DNA of 64,000 nt, taken from the NCBI GenBank assembly GCA_036346205.1, contig JARFJB010000821.1:7252722-7316721 (forward strand), written 5' to 3'. The notes beneath the pieces were generated by a model. It searched no databases and was not told the DNA's origin. It saw nothing but the letters and a program-made list of their open reading frames with translations. The position numbers and the translations under genes were made by a program. How positions within the stretch are numbered: the stretch's first letter is position 1; every line of letters starts with the position of its first letter. Source of the stretch: Vesta saturnalis (lineage: Eukaryota; Arthropoda; Insecta; Coleoptera; Lampyridae). Below are positions 22,060 to 34,232 of the stretch, piece by piece.

Positions 22060-24374
22060 CTACAATGTGCTACATTTAAAATAACAAAGTTTATGCAATT
22101 TAAGAACACATTTTATTACTGCCCTGCATAAATTATAGATACGAAAATTTTTTGACAAATCCCAAAAAAATATTTGTCGATATCTCTACCACATAACTGT
22201 CATAGTTTATAGAAATACAGATATCACTTAAATAGAACTGTTTATACTTAATTCAAGGTATCGAGTATCGACTAATAAAAGAAAGGGAGAGAATATTAAA
22301 AATAATTAGACAGGCTCTCGAAATATTCCAGCCACGTGGCTAGAAACAACATTTTTCACGGACTTTAAATAATGCCAAAAAAAAACATAAATAACAAAAT
22401 GAATATTTTAATTAAAAAAAGACGAAATACTATTTGCGATATTTTATTATGTGCAGTTTTTTTCTGTTTTTAACTGCCTTATTATCGTTAATATAAAGTG
22501 TTAATTTTCTGGAAAGGTGAACTTCACGGATAAATAAATAGTTTTACCATTCAAGGCAACTCTAAAGTAAATTTATTCTCATACATTTTACATGTAACGT
22601 CTTCATTAGGAAATATAAAAAAAAGCTATAAAATTGTGCTCTGTATTTTGTGAAATTAACCAAATTCATGTTTTAATAGAAAATGTATTGATCTAATAAA
22701 AGAAAAGAAACATATATTCTGGTGTCTCTTAATTAATATTGTCAAAGCTGAATTACTTAAAATTAATTTTTTGAAATAAATTGTAGGTAATATAAAGAGA
22801 AAAATATATATAAAGAATTGCTACTATCTTCAGCTGGAGTCACTCATTATTTTTGGGAATCGCCTAGAAAGGCGGTGTTTCAAAATTAAATTTGTTATTA
22901 ATGTTTGTCTGAACAGGGAATGTCAGACTTTTAAAATTTTAAGAAAATGACATTTTTACTTCAAAACTGTAATGCTCTAACATTATTTTATAACAAAACA
23001 TTGTAATTTTAATGCCAAGGTAGTATACTTATAATCACCTGAAGTTGGGAAAATGGTAAAGCTACGCTCGCTCGGCCGTAAACCGGACTCGTTCAATAAA
23101 GCCTTGCATTATGGACTTGATACATAAATAGCTATTCTTATTACGCGTTACCATGCTTCTTTTATTCCATTACAGATGTGTCTCTATATAAATTAAGCAA
23201 TGACATTCCCTCTTTTCGTTAAATCTTCATTTAAAAATTGAATAATTTCCAAATTTCGAAATAATGCAAACAAAACTTGTAACGCATACGCATACTCTGA
23301 AAGAGAATACCACCAGAAAATAGAACATGGTCAGAAAAAACGTAGAATCTTGAATTTTTTGACTCCAGGGTTATTCAAGATTCTCTTTCATTTTAAAATA
23401 TTATCAAGGTTATGCAACTTCCGGTTATCCTGGAAGTCGCCATTAACTTCCTTATTTTAAATAAAAGACACGGTACATAATTTCATTTTTAGATTCTTAC
23501 TAAAATTTCATGATGAGTTCCACTAGATTTCCGTATAGGTACCTATTTTCAACTGTTTTTGATTCTTTTGAAAGTTTGAAAGATGCAGCCTTATTTTCAA
23601 CACTGCGCCTTTTACCCATTTTCGACTGGTGGTAAGCGCTTCTGGGGTAGACGGAAGCACAAGAATGATACTTTCAAAATCCACATTGACAATTGATTTA
23701 TCACATATAGGATATCCAAAATTTGATGACCAATTACAATAGTTCTTTCAAATGTGACACCTTGTATATTATTAGATCGTGGGATGCAGATTTTATTCTG
23801 CATCGATTCGCTGTTTCCATGTACCTACTTCAACGGTTTTCTTGTTAATCCATATTTTCTATTTCGGTGTGATAAAAAACGGTAACATCGTTTGTTTTCG
23901 AGAAAAAATGAATATGACCGAATCGGCAGAAATTCACTTTAATTAGAACATGAACAGAAAACAAGAACATTTAGAACGCAATAACAAACGAAAAACATAA
24001 AAAAATTGGAACATAATGACGAGAAATAATAAATGAATATAAAATTACAATAATTGTTCTACATGACCGCCATTTCTGTCATATACTCCTCGCGAAACAG
24101 ACCTCCCAAGTTCGTCTGGACGTAGATTAGTGTGATATTCTCCGGTGAGGTTTATTCGTTAAGGGTTATTTTTTCTAAATAAAAAACATGTGTATTGATT
24201 CATCGGATGGTACTACGGAACTACAAACTAAAGCAATAATAATTGATAGCAATATGTAAACGTACTTTTTTGTCGAATGATCAATACTGTCCATTCATAC
24301 ACCTTCCACCGGAGGAAATAGAAAAAAAGGTTAAAATTTTTTTTTTCTTTTAGTCTGCTTTCTCATTTCAGCCC
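22054..24374. other. AT-rich stretch; holds dispersed repeat copy 2 at 22493-22600
   Basis: Only the short dispersed repeat around 22493-22600 (inverted relative to 5228-5300 and 27835-27900) has a partner. No gene recognised. Confidence 0.4.
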
Positions 24375-24960
24375 ACACACTTTTTTGGTGTGGAATACCA
24401 CACGACCTTCCAATCTACAAAATGGAAATTAAAAGAAATGAAATAATTTTAATAACAATTTTTTTAGGGTAATTATGCAACTTCCTTTATAGTAAATTCA
24501 TTACGAAAATAGGCAACATTGTAAAAAAAAACAATAATCTATGTCAGAATGACGTTTAAAACTTCATGTAGGATAGAGATTAATACACATAAATACATGT
24601 TAACTTAAAAAAAATTCCAAAGCCGCCCGCTTCCATAAGATATCAATAATATAGTTTAACCATTTTCCTTGATATTTAATTAATTTTACACTTACCTTGG
24701 GTTATATTAAGAAACTTTCTAAGAAAAATTATGTAAAATTAAATTTTCTTTAAAAAATATGTCAACACTTTTTCTGATAAAATTAAAACTAACACTTAAA
24801 TTCTACCTTGGGAATTTTTTGCCGCTAAATTGCGTGTCGTATCAAAAAATTAAATAGAACATTTTTAACGGGATATCTTTATATCTTTGAAATATGCAGC
24901 TGTTTTAGAAATACACACACGCACGTACGCACGCACACACGCACGTACGCACTCACGCAT

Positions 24961-24991
<31 letters not shown>

Positions 24992-25168
24992 CACAAATAC
25001 ATACGCACGTACGCACGCTCGCACGCACGCATGCAGGCACGCACGCACACACACACAGAAATGAGCTTGTTGTAAAATGTGCTAATAAGTCGGTTAAGCG
25101 ATAGTGGAAATAAAGTCGATTGGATAACCTTCTGTACCTACATATGTACATGTAGGTTGAAAGGTAAA
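24375..25168 (-). mobile_element. Helitron/DINE-1-like non-autonomous element, copy 1
   Basis: Read on the minus strand: a subterminal segment ttttacctttcaacctacat (25168 downward), a simple-repeat block (25060-24915), an AT-rich core (24910-24440), then tctacaaa-type subterminal inverted repeat and a hairpin (GTGTGG loop CCACAC, about 24400-24385). The copy at 38303-39626 has the same order. This layout (subterminal inverted repeats, internal microsatellite, terminal hairpin) is that of DINE-1/HINE Helitron derivatives. The class is inferred from architecture alone. Confidence 0.6.
24912..25062. repeat. ACGCAC/GCACGT microsatellite inside the Helitron-like element
   Basis: Mixed CGCACA, ACGCAC and pure CA units. 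It occupies the same internal position as the GGGCGT/GGACGT block of the second copy. Confidence 0.95.
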
Positions 25169-26629
25169 AATTCTCATTATTTTGCCTTGAGCAAAGCTTA
25201 AAAAGTGAACTTAGTAGTGATCGATTACTAATGGTTAAGGGTTAACAATCTAAGCTAAGCCAACCCAGCAAACAAAAAAGCTTAAAAACCGGAAAACCCA
25301 AGAAAATAGTGAATAACATAAAGACATAAAAGAAGTAAGCTTGAGAATAGTTTTTCATCATCACAGGCGTCCTTAGCTTTATCAATTCATCGATACTCTT
25401 CGGAGAGATCAGGTGGTTTTGGTGTGGTGATGTGCAAAATAAAGTAAGTAGGAAACCCGATAGAAAAGCAGAAACTAAAATTGAAGTAAAAGAATAATAT
25501 TTCCCCAGTTATGATATGGAATGGTTTTTAGGACGAGTAATAAGTAAAAACCCTAAAACCAAAATTAAATTTGTGAGATTTGGAAAAATATATTTTAGCC
25601 AGATAAAGGGATTTCAAATGCTACAAAAAATCATTTTTTATAGCCCAGTTTTATAGCCTCTCGTTGTCGTTGAAAGGGCTAAGTAATTAAAAATAGAAGC
25701 AGAGTAGAAGGATCGAAGCTAAATTTGAAATAAATATAATAAATAGTTATTTGTTGCATTAGTTCAAGAAATGTCAATTTTGGGACGATGAAGAAAGTTG
25801 CTGAACGACGCGAAGCGGAGTCCAGCAATCTTTCGAGAGTCGAAAATGCATTCTACAAATAAAACAAACATTTTTTCTCTAGCCACTTTATATTCAATCA
25901 TTTATTTGCAGTTTACTATTTTGGGAACCCCTGATTTACGTCGTTAACAGTATCAGCCATTAATAATACTCATTTTATACAAAATGAGTATTATTCTACT
26001 TTTTAGTGTAGTTTTAATTAATATGCATGGATTTTACCTCTATAAAATTAATTCAAATGTGGCAGATGTTAGTGAAATAATGTAAAGACAGATTACATTT
26101 TCGGGAAAATTGTTGGCCTCCGACCGACAACTTTATTCCTCGTCCCGAAAATTATTATTTTCCTGCATTTTATATGTTATCATATGCAGTGACATATATG
26201 TGTAGAGTATTGCTTGTCTATAAACTGAATCTTAGTAAAGCAAATATCGAAACATGCCTTTTTAAAAATTAGCTTACAACTACCGCGAAAACAAAAATAA
26301 ATGTACGCTTTGCTACGTTTGCCTGAACTAACAAATGACATGCGAATAAGTTCCTGATCATGGATCGGACCGACAGATGGTGGCAGTGAATACTTTTAAA
26401 ATGTAGGAGCTTGTTTGAACTCGAAGGATCATTATATACCAGCCTCCCATATTTAAAAAATATGTCCAGTTTAACATAAGATAATTGTTGTTAAAAGTTT
26501 AACGGTATATGTAAGCTTAATCACACTATTTCGAAAAAAATCTCATTCTTTTTATTTGTTGTATCACCCTCTTAATTCGTTAGACCTGATTTAGACTCAC
26601 AGTATATACGAATTTTGTTAAACATATTC
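25169..26629. other. Intergenic with two CG-rich hairpins
   Basis: At 25798-25834 TTGCTG and CAGCAA enclose a loop with GACGCGAAGCGGAG. At about 26112-26132 GTTG and CAAC enclose a loop with CTCCGACCGA. No gene recognised. Confidence 0.4.
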
Positions 26630-26741
26630 ACTAAGTTCAATAACATTTATGAAAATGTAAACTTTCACCATTATCACACATGATAAAATACTTATCTTTT
26701 TTGTTTTTTTTTTAATGGTGTATTTTAAATTATACAATCTA

Positions 26742-26780
26742 AACGTTTCGATAACACTTATAGTTATCTTCATCGGTAGT
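26742..26780 (-). ncRNA. Hammerhead-like motif, foldback arm 1
   Basis: On the minus strand CCGATGA, then a GATAAC/GTTATC stem, then GAAAC. This resembles the hammerhead core CUGANGA-stem II-GAAA, but the first box has a C for U and an extra A precedes the stem. Confidence 0.35.
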
Positions 26781-27015
26781 AATGTTTGTTAAAAATTGTT
26801 AAAGATGCTGTAAACAATTGTTAAACCGCCTTAAGGCAGTTTAACAATATTTAATTTTTAATGACCTAGTTATTCTTTACTAAAATTTAATTTTATAGTT
26901 GGCTTTATACGTTTCTCAAACTGTTATATTAATAGCAGGTTGATGTTTATGTTTTAATTTTTCAATTTTGACAAAATTGTTTACAACATCTTTAACAATT
27001 TCTAACAAACATTAC

Positions 27016-27054
27016 TACTGACGAAGATAACTGTAAGTGTTATCGAAACGTTTA
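27016..27054 (+). ncRNA. Hammerhead-like motif, foldback arm 2
   Basis: CTGACGA at 27018-27024 fits CUGANGA exactly. A perfect six-base stem GATAAC/GTTATC follows and closes directly on GAAAC at 27044-27048. One extra A lies between the first box and the stem. A clear stem III and cleavage site are not evident. Confidence 0.4.
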
Positions 27055-27140
27055 GACTGTATAATTTAAAATACACCATTAAAAAAAACCCAAAAAAGAT
27101 AAGTATTTCAATAACATTTGTTTACATTTATAATGGTACA

Positions 27141-28970
27141 CCGGTGTGGATGTTACATATTGCTCTCAAGAACTTTTAACAATGATGAAATTCACAAACC
27201 TCCTAAAAATGATATTCCAGAACACCCTCTACGTGAAAGCAGATCAGTTGCGAACAATGACACATACATAGCAAAACTTAATTACATTATAATAACATGG
27301 AAGCATTGTTTTAACTGATAAAACATTCATTTCAAGGTCGATCGAAAAAAAGGCGAATCCAATAGGATGCATAAACTTTAAGCAAGTTGTTCAGTCTTGA
27401 ACCATATGTACAGTACTCTCTAATAAACTGACTGATAGTTACACTAAAACAGGCTATTTATTATCAATTGCTAAGTTGAGTACCATAAATTTGTCAGTCT
27501 GAAATTAGCAAAATGTCAACAATTGTGGTTCTAATAATAAAAATGTTATAAAGTCTAAGCAAAGTACTCTGTAACTTGAGAAAAAAATTTGACCGGAATG
27601 CCCGGAATATTGAAGTCTTGTAATTGTGACACAAATTCTTCATATACATTGGTATTAAGTAGCTAAACCTCTATTTATCGTCATTGCGCTATTATCACCC
27701 AACGTACTTTGAGAATATGTCAGAATTATTTCGTCTAATGTGATGGTCCTTGATGTGTCCTGATAAAAAAACCTTTTTGGTAAATGTGGTTTCACATATA
27801 GCTTTACATGAGAGCTAATTTAGTTTAATATTACCTTGTATGGTAAAACTATTTATTAATCCGTGAAGTTCACCTTTCCAGGAAATTAACACTATTCGTA
27901 TGCTTAACACAATTATAAACAAAATTACGTAATATTAAAAACACATGCATAAACATTATCAAATGTTTATTTTCCAAAACGTTTTTCTACTTTAGCGCAT
28001 ACAATTTTTTGATAATTAGGACGGGATATAAAAATGTGTACAATGGTATTCAAAGGTATTGAAGATTTTATTTTTACTAGCGTTTGCTGAAAAATGGCAG
28101 TACCATTTAAAAATAACCACCCACCTTTAGATACTTACGATCTTTTTAATAATAATTGCATATATCTACAGAAATCTTTTATAATTGAATGGTCAAAGAA
28201 TACTACATTAGGTACGAATAATATACAAACATGCAAAGCGTGATATTTACATAATTTACCAATCTATTAAATGTTGTTTAAAATTTTCTAAACAGTTTCA
28301 AGGCCAATTAAAATAATTCGCAATTTTCAGTAGTATTTCCGGGTTAATTCGTGGGTTCAAAAGCCATTTAAATTAATTCGCAGTTTGATTAGCGGTTTTC
28401 AATACCAATTAGATCAATTTTTACTTCATTTTACTTAGCGGTTATAATAGTGCTTTAAAAATCACTTTTTTAATTCGCAGGTTCAAGACACAATTACATT
28501 ACTTGATTCGGAGGTGAAATAAATTAATCCTCGGTTTAATCGGAGTAATCAGTGATATCATTCGCGTATTCAATTAATCAATACCGCTGATGGGGACTGC
28601 ATATCTCAAATAATTTTTGATCCAAAATCTTGAGCGGCATCTCAGGTGCTGCATCTTGAATGTGAGTTCTAGACACGTAATTAAAATCCTATCGTGAAAT
28701 TGGTATATTGAATATGCATCTTGAATAAGCATTGTATCGCCAAACCTGCCATCCAAAGTTCAAAGTCCTTACATGTATTTTTCCCAGGATTACGTAACCC
28801 ACTCACCAGTAATGATCTAAAATTACACCCCGTTATTAAAATGCAGTTGAAAATATTGTATTCGCGTACTTCAAACTCCCAGGTTAAATAATCTTCAAAC
28901 AATGTTCATTGATATAAAACAGGAAAGTTGCTTTTAAGATACGCCCAAGTTCGGTTAATACTTAATATAA
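27141..28970. other. Intergenic; holds dispersed repeat copy 3 at 27835-27900
   Basis: The block around 27835-27900 (ccgtgaagttcacctttcc) matches 22493-22600 in inverted orientation. From about 28280 to 28550 there is a loose series of aattcg-containing units (attcgcaatt, attcgcagtt, aattcgcaggtt), perhaps a decayed tandem repeat. No gene recognised. Confidence 0.4.
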
Positions 28971-31693
28971 CGACAAAAAGGTACTCTTTAAATTACAGTA
29001 GGATATCTTCGAAATAAAGTGCTTAAAATAGGTAAAATAGGTAAAATATGTAAAATAGGTAAAATAGGTAAAATAGATAAAATAGGCAAAATAGGTAAAA
29101 TAGGTAAAATAGGTAAAATAGGTAAAATAGGTAAAATAGGTAAAATAGGTAAAATAGGTAAAATAGGTAAAATAGGTAAAATACGTAAAATACGTAAAAT
29201 AGGTAAAATAGGTAAAATAGGTAAAATAGGTAAAATAGGTAAAATAGGTAAAATAGGTAAAATAGGTAAAATAGGTAAAATAGGTAAAATACAACGACAA
29301 AAAAGGTACTTTTTAAATTACAGTAGGATATCTTCGAAATAAAGTGCTTAAAATAGGTAAAATAGGTAAAATAGATAAAATAGGTAAAATAGGTAAAATA
29401 GGTAAAATCGGTAAAAAGGTAAAATTGGTAAAATAGGTAAAATAGGTAAAATAGGTAAAATATGTAAAATAGGTAAAATAGGTAAAATAGGTAAAATAGG
29501 TAAAATATGTAAAATAGGTAATATAGGTAAAATAGGTAAAATAGGTAAAATAGATAAAATAGGTAAAATAGGTAAAATAGGTAAAATAGATAAAATAGGT
29601 AAAATAGGTAAAATAAGTAAAGAGGTAAAATAGGTAAAATAGGTAAAATACGTAAAATACGTAAAATAGGTAAAATACAACGACAAAAAGGTACTTTTTA
29701 AATTACAGTAGGATATCTTCGAAATAAAGTGCTTAAAATAGGTAAAATAGGTAAAATAAGTAAAATAGGTAAAATAGGTAAAATAGGTAAAATAGGTAAA
29801 AAGGTAAAATTGGTAAAATAGGTAAAATAGGTAAAATAGGTAAAATAGGTAAAATAGGTAAAATATGTAAAATAGGTAATATAGGTAAAATAGGTAAAAT
29901 AGGTAAAATAGGTAAAATAGATAAAATAGGTAAAATAGGTAAAATAGGTAAAATAGGTAAAATACAACGACAAAAAGGTACTTTTTAAATTACAGTAGGA
30001 TATCTTCGAAATAAAGTGCTTAAAATAGGTAAAATAGGTAAAATAGATAAAATAGGTAAAATAGGTAAAATAGGTAAAATCGGTAAAAAAGGTAAAATTG
30101 GTAAAATAGGTAAAATAGGTAAAATAGGTAAAATATGTAAAATAGGTAAAATAGGTAAAATAGGTAAAATAGGTAAAATATGTAAAATAGGTAATATAGG
30201 TAAAATAGGTAAAATAGGTAAAATAGATAAAATAGGTAAAATAGGTAAAATAGGTAAAATAGATAAAATAGGTAAAATAGGTAAAATAGGTAAAATAGAT
30301 AAAATAGGTAAAATAGGTAAAATAAGTAAAAGAGGTAAAATAGGTAAAATAGGTAAAATACGTAAAATACGTAAAATAGGTAAAATACAACGACAAAAAG
30401 GTACTTTTTAAATTACAGTAGGATATCTTCGAAATAAAGTGCTTAAAATAGGTAAAATAGGTAAAATAAGTAAAATAGGTAAAATAGGTAAAATAGGTAA
30501 AATAGGTAAAAAGGTAAAATTGGTAAAATAGGTAAAATAGGTAAAATAGGTAAAATAGGTAAAATAGGTAAAATAGGTAAAATAGGTAAAATAGGTAAAA
30601 TAGGTAAAATAGGTAAAATAGGTAAAATAGGTAAAATAGGTAAAATACAACGACAAAAAAGGTACTTTTTAAATTACAGTAGGATATCTTCGAAATAAAG
30701 TGCTTAAAATAGGTAAAATAGGTAAAATAGATAAAATAGGTAAAATAGGTAAAATAGGTAAAATCGGTAAAAAAGGTAAAATTGGTAAAATAGGTAAAAT
30801 AGGTAAAATAGGTAAAATATGTAAAATAGGTAAAATAGGTAAAATAGGTAAAATAGGTAAAATATGTAAAATAGGTAATATAGGTAAAATAGGTAAAATA
30901 GGTAAAATAGATAAAATAGGTAAAATAGGTAAAATAGGTAAAATAGATAAAATAGGTAAAATAGGTAAAATAAGTAAAAGAGGTAAAATAGGTAAAATAG
31001 GTAAAATACGTAAAATACGTAAAATAGGTAAAATAGGTAAAATAGGTAAAATACAACGACAAAAAAGGTACTTTTTAAATTACAGTAGGATATCTTCGAA
31101 ATAAAGTGCTTAAAATAGGTAAAATAGGTAAAATAAGTAAAATAGGTAAAATAGGTAAAATAGGTAAAATAGGTAAAAAAGGTAAAATTGGTAAAATAGG
31201 TAAAATAGGTAAAATAGGTAAAATAGGTAAAATATGTAAAATAGGTAATATAGGTAAAATAGGTAAAATAGGTAAAATAGGTAAAATAGATAAAATAGGT
31301 AAAATAGGTAAAATAGGTAAAATAGGTAAAATAGGTAAAATACGTAAAATAGGTAAAATAGGTAAAATAGGTAAAATAGGTAAAATAGGTAAAATAGGTA
31401 AAATAGGTAAAATAGGTAAAATAGGTAAAATAGGTAAAATACGTAAAATACGCAATATGGGTAAAATGGGTAAAATGGACAAAACGGGTAAAATGGGTAA
31501 AACGGGTAAACTGAGTAAAATGGGTAAAATTGATAAAATGGATAAAATGGGTAAAATGGGTAAAATGGGTAAAATGGGTAAAATGGGTAAAATGGGTAAA
31601 ATGGGTAAAATGGGTAAAATGGGTAAAATGGGTAAAATGGGTAAAATGGGTAAAATAGGTAAAACGGTAAAATGGGTAACATTGGTAAAATAG
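28971..31693. repeat. 9-bp minisatellite (ggtaaaata)n with about 60-bp spacers in dimeric higher-order arrangement
   Basis: The unit ggtaaaata is repeated for 2.7 kb. A conserved spacer (cgacaaaaaggtac ... ttacagtaggatatcttcg ... gtgcttaaaa) starts at 28971, 29295, 29681, 29968, 30391, 30651 and 31057. Blocks after spacers 2, 4 and 6 share one variant order (agataaaa early, cggtaaaaaggtaaaattgg, aagtaaaagagg late). Blocks after spacers 3, 5 and 7 share another (aagtaaaa early). The repeating unit is therefore an A-B dimer of about 673-683 bp. From about 31448 the unit drifts to gggtaaaat. Open frames (Gly-Lys-Ile on plus, Tyr-Phe-Thr on minus, 454 codons at most) follow from the 9-base period; only the plus strand's other two frames contain stops. 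Confidence 0.97.
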
Positions 31694-32129
31694 GTTAACT
31701 ATGGAACAGGAAAAGAAATACTCTTAAAAGTAGTGGCACCTTATTTTAATAGTACGGTGACATTGGTGATTTGTGTCATTAGCCCAGAAACGAGAGTTTT
31801 GAAGGTACGAGCAGGTTGTGATTGGTTTATAAACGTGTAATAATTGTTTATAATGGCGTCATTAAATTGAAAACCTTCTTGATGATGCTATCGTGTTTTT
31901 TTTAAGTTGTATTGGCAGAACTCAACGTTAACGTGCCAAACGGCTAAAATATGTATATCAGCAGATATTCATGTTGTCACCGTATATCATGCGTCTTATT
32001 AGACATTACGAACTCTTAAGTTTAGTATTAAAGTTTGTCGTCCTTAAAATTTTAATTATTAAGATAATGTTTGGAAGTCACTTGTTAAATGAAAGTAATG
32101 TAAATATATCCACAGACGGTACCTCCATC
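31694..32129. other. Intergenic, nothing recognised
   Basis: May contain unreadable upstream polymerase sequence of the BEL-type remnant, but no motif is visible. Confidence 0.3.
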
Positions 32130-33180
32130 ATAACAATGAGGACGGACAAAAATATTCACGTTTAAGATCAGTCCTTAAACGAGTGATACAGAAATGTCAA
32201 GCCTGCCGAAACAATAACGTAAAACCCAATCCACCCCAAATATTCTTACACAGAGATTGATCATTTTAGACCAATATCCGTTAGAATGGAAAGACGATGG
32301 GAAGGGGGGCCCTCATGTTTAACTATACGTACAATTCATATCGAGATGGCACATAGTTTAACCACTGATTATTGTATACTATGTATTCGATATTTTATAA
32401 CCAGACGTAGGGTACCTCTGGAATTGTATTCAGATAATAGTGCAAACTTCCGTGGAGCAGATAAAGAAATGCGTGTTGCCTTACAGCAGCTGAGTTGTCA
32501 AGGCTTGCCACACCAATTTAGCAGTGCAGACACAAAGTGGAACTTCAATTTCCCGGCATGTCCTTACATGGAGGGTAGTTGGGAAAAATTGGTTCGTTCT
32601 GTAAAGAAAACCCTATATAGTATCTTACCAACAAGCAACCCATGAGATGAACTTTTGCGTAATTTGCTAATGGAAGTAGAGAGTATTATAAACTATTCTC
32701 CTCTAACTGCCGAACGATGATACTACTCAAGAAGCACTAACTCCAAATCATGTTCATTTGGAGTCAAACAATGGCTCTACACCATTAGGATTATTCAGTG
32801 ACAATAAACTAGTTTTGAAAAATAATTGGCTCACTTTTCAGCAGTTAACAAGCATATTTTGGAAACGCTTGGTCAAAGAGTAACTACCAAACATCACCCG
32901 GTGCATCAAATGGTTTCATTCAGTAAAACCAATTGAAGTAGGCGATATTGTGATAACCGCTTGTAATAGTAACCCTTGTCAGAAGGGTCCTGTATTGGAA
33001 ACCTTTAAAGATAATGATGGTCAAGTTAGAAAAGCGGTCGTGCAGACATCTACCAGGATGTATGAAAACCTAGTAGTTAAGTTAGCGGTTTTAGACATCG
33101 GTAAGAGAGATACCGGTACGACGAATTGTATACTTCGCCATACCAGAGGGGAGTGTAACTTACACTACCTTTTCACCGCA
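32130..33180 (+). pseudogene. BEL/Pao LTR retrotransposon, integrase end of pol
   Basis: Starts with the zinc-binding region before integrase (KRVIQKCQACRNNN near 32180). The integrase core follows: CLTIRTIHIEMAHSLTTD, YSDNSANFRGADKE (second catalytic Asp) and GSWEKLVRSVKK (catalytic Glu), in an open frame at 32286-32645. In other frames come EALTPNH, NNWLTFQQLT, KWFHSVKPIEVGDIV and, at 32950-33183, the C-terminal DGQVRKAVVQTS and VKLAVLDI segments typical of Pao-type polyproteins. At least four frame breaks and stops. Protease and reverse transcriptase are absent. Its product would insert cDNA copies into the genome. Confidence 0.9.
33145..33160 (+). other. Candidate polypurine tract and 3' LTR start
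   Basis: agaggggag (33145-33153) is followed at once by tgtaacttacact. A purine tract then TGT is the usual boundary of a 3' LTR, and it lies just after the last coding similarity, as in BEL elements. No second LTR is in view to confirm it. Confidence 0.4.
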
Positions 33181-33691
33181 TAAACTGCTTGATTTAATTA
33201 TTTGGGTTTAATATTGTTTAATAATTTTATATAAAGGAGCTAGCCCATGACAGGAATTTACCGTCCAGTCCTGTCAAACTTTAACTAAAAATTATAAAAG
33301 TTACTGAATGTGGATCAAACATAAAACTGTTAATAGCTTCATTAAAAGTAATTGTACTTTCATTATTTATTAGTTAAGTAGGTTGTTAACCCTCATATTT
33401 ATACGAAAATTTTAGGAATTTTTAGATATTGAAGAGACCATAATGAAGGACACTACATAAACTTGTTTACATTCAGCCTAAAGTTTTGGGTTACTCAGCT
33501 CGTGTTAAATTTTAACGTTGGGTAATTGCGTATCAACAGCTTTGCACGGATGAAGCAAAATTTGTAAATTCTGGAAATTTCTTCATAATCACATTGCCCT
33601 CAATGAGTACAAGAACATTTGATTTCTGAGCACTATTTAAATATCGTACATTTCGATTTGCTAAGGTTATAGAAAAAAGTTTCTATTCTAT

Positions 33692-33765
33692 AGCTAACGC
33701 GTGGTTTCAGCAGAACGGTGCGTCACCTATAATCGATACATATAAACAGTTACTTTGTGGGAAAT
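33692..33765 (+). pseudogene. Mariner transposase fragment, second catalytic Asp region (left arm)
   Basis: The frame reads AWFQQNGASPIIDTYKQLLC. The expected Asp of QQDGAPP is Asn here and also in the right-arm copy, so this change predates the duplication. Confidence 0.65.
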
Positions 33766-34232
33766 GATTTTACCAACGCTGTTAATAGTGATAGGTTCAG
33801 ATTTTATAAAATTGTGGAAAAGTAAAAACTTTTGTTTGTAGGGTTGTACAGGGTGAGTCAACGATAGAGTAAGGCAAACTGGTGTTTATGGGTAAACTTT
33901 GCCAATAGAATGTATTTATTATATGGCCAGTAAGTGTGTGCATTTTAAAATTATTCTTGATTACACAGAGTGTTCCAAAAACAGGCCAAGACAAAGTTAG
34001 TATTTTTACACCTTGTATATCATTCGATTCTTGGACTCTATGTGAAAACTTTATTTATATAGGTTTCATGCATGTAAAATTTACGGTTTTTGAAATAATT
34101 CGAATTTTATCCAAAAAATCGCATTACAGGTACAACTTTATTGTTATAAACCATCTTGTATTGAGTTAGGAAGATTTTTATGTTTGGACCAAGAAAAGAC
34201 CAAGCTTAAGCTATGTTCTAAAGAATAAATAC

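Larger units (their letters stand above)
26630..27140. mobile_element. Foldback element carrying two hammerhead-like motifs
   Basis: The outer parts 26630-26830 and 26960-27140 are inverted copies (cttatctttttt, ataatttaaaatacacc, gttatcgaaacg, acaaacatta). A half-copy lies at 56140-56360. Spacer 26830-26950 holds ttaaggcagttt-type short palindromes. Each arm contains a structured motif listed separately. It may derive from Penelope-like terminal sequence; that is inference. Confidence 0.75.

Noticed and set aside
29698..31062. 454-codon open frame (Tyr-Phe-Thr repeats) on the minus strand and Gly-Lys-Ile frames on the plus strand
   Set aside because: A 9-base unit without stops in those frames stays open by arithmetic; all three minus frames are open and the spacers add no protein-like sequence.
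28971..31693. CRISPR array or telomeric repeat
   Set aside because: The spacers are the constant part and the repeats are a 9-base tandem; the genome is eukaryotic; the unit is not TTAGG-like or any other known telomere motif.
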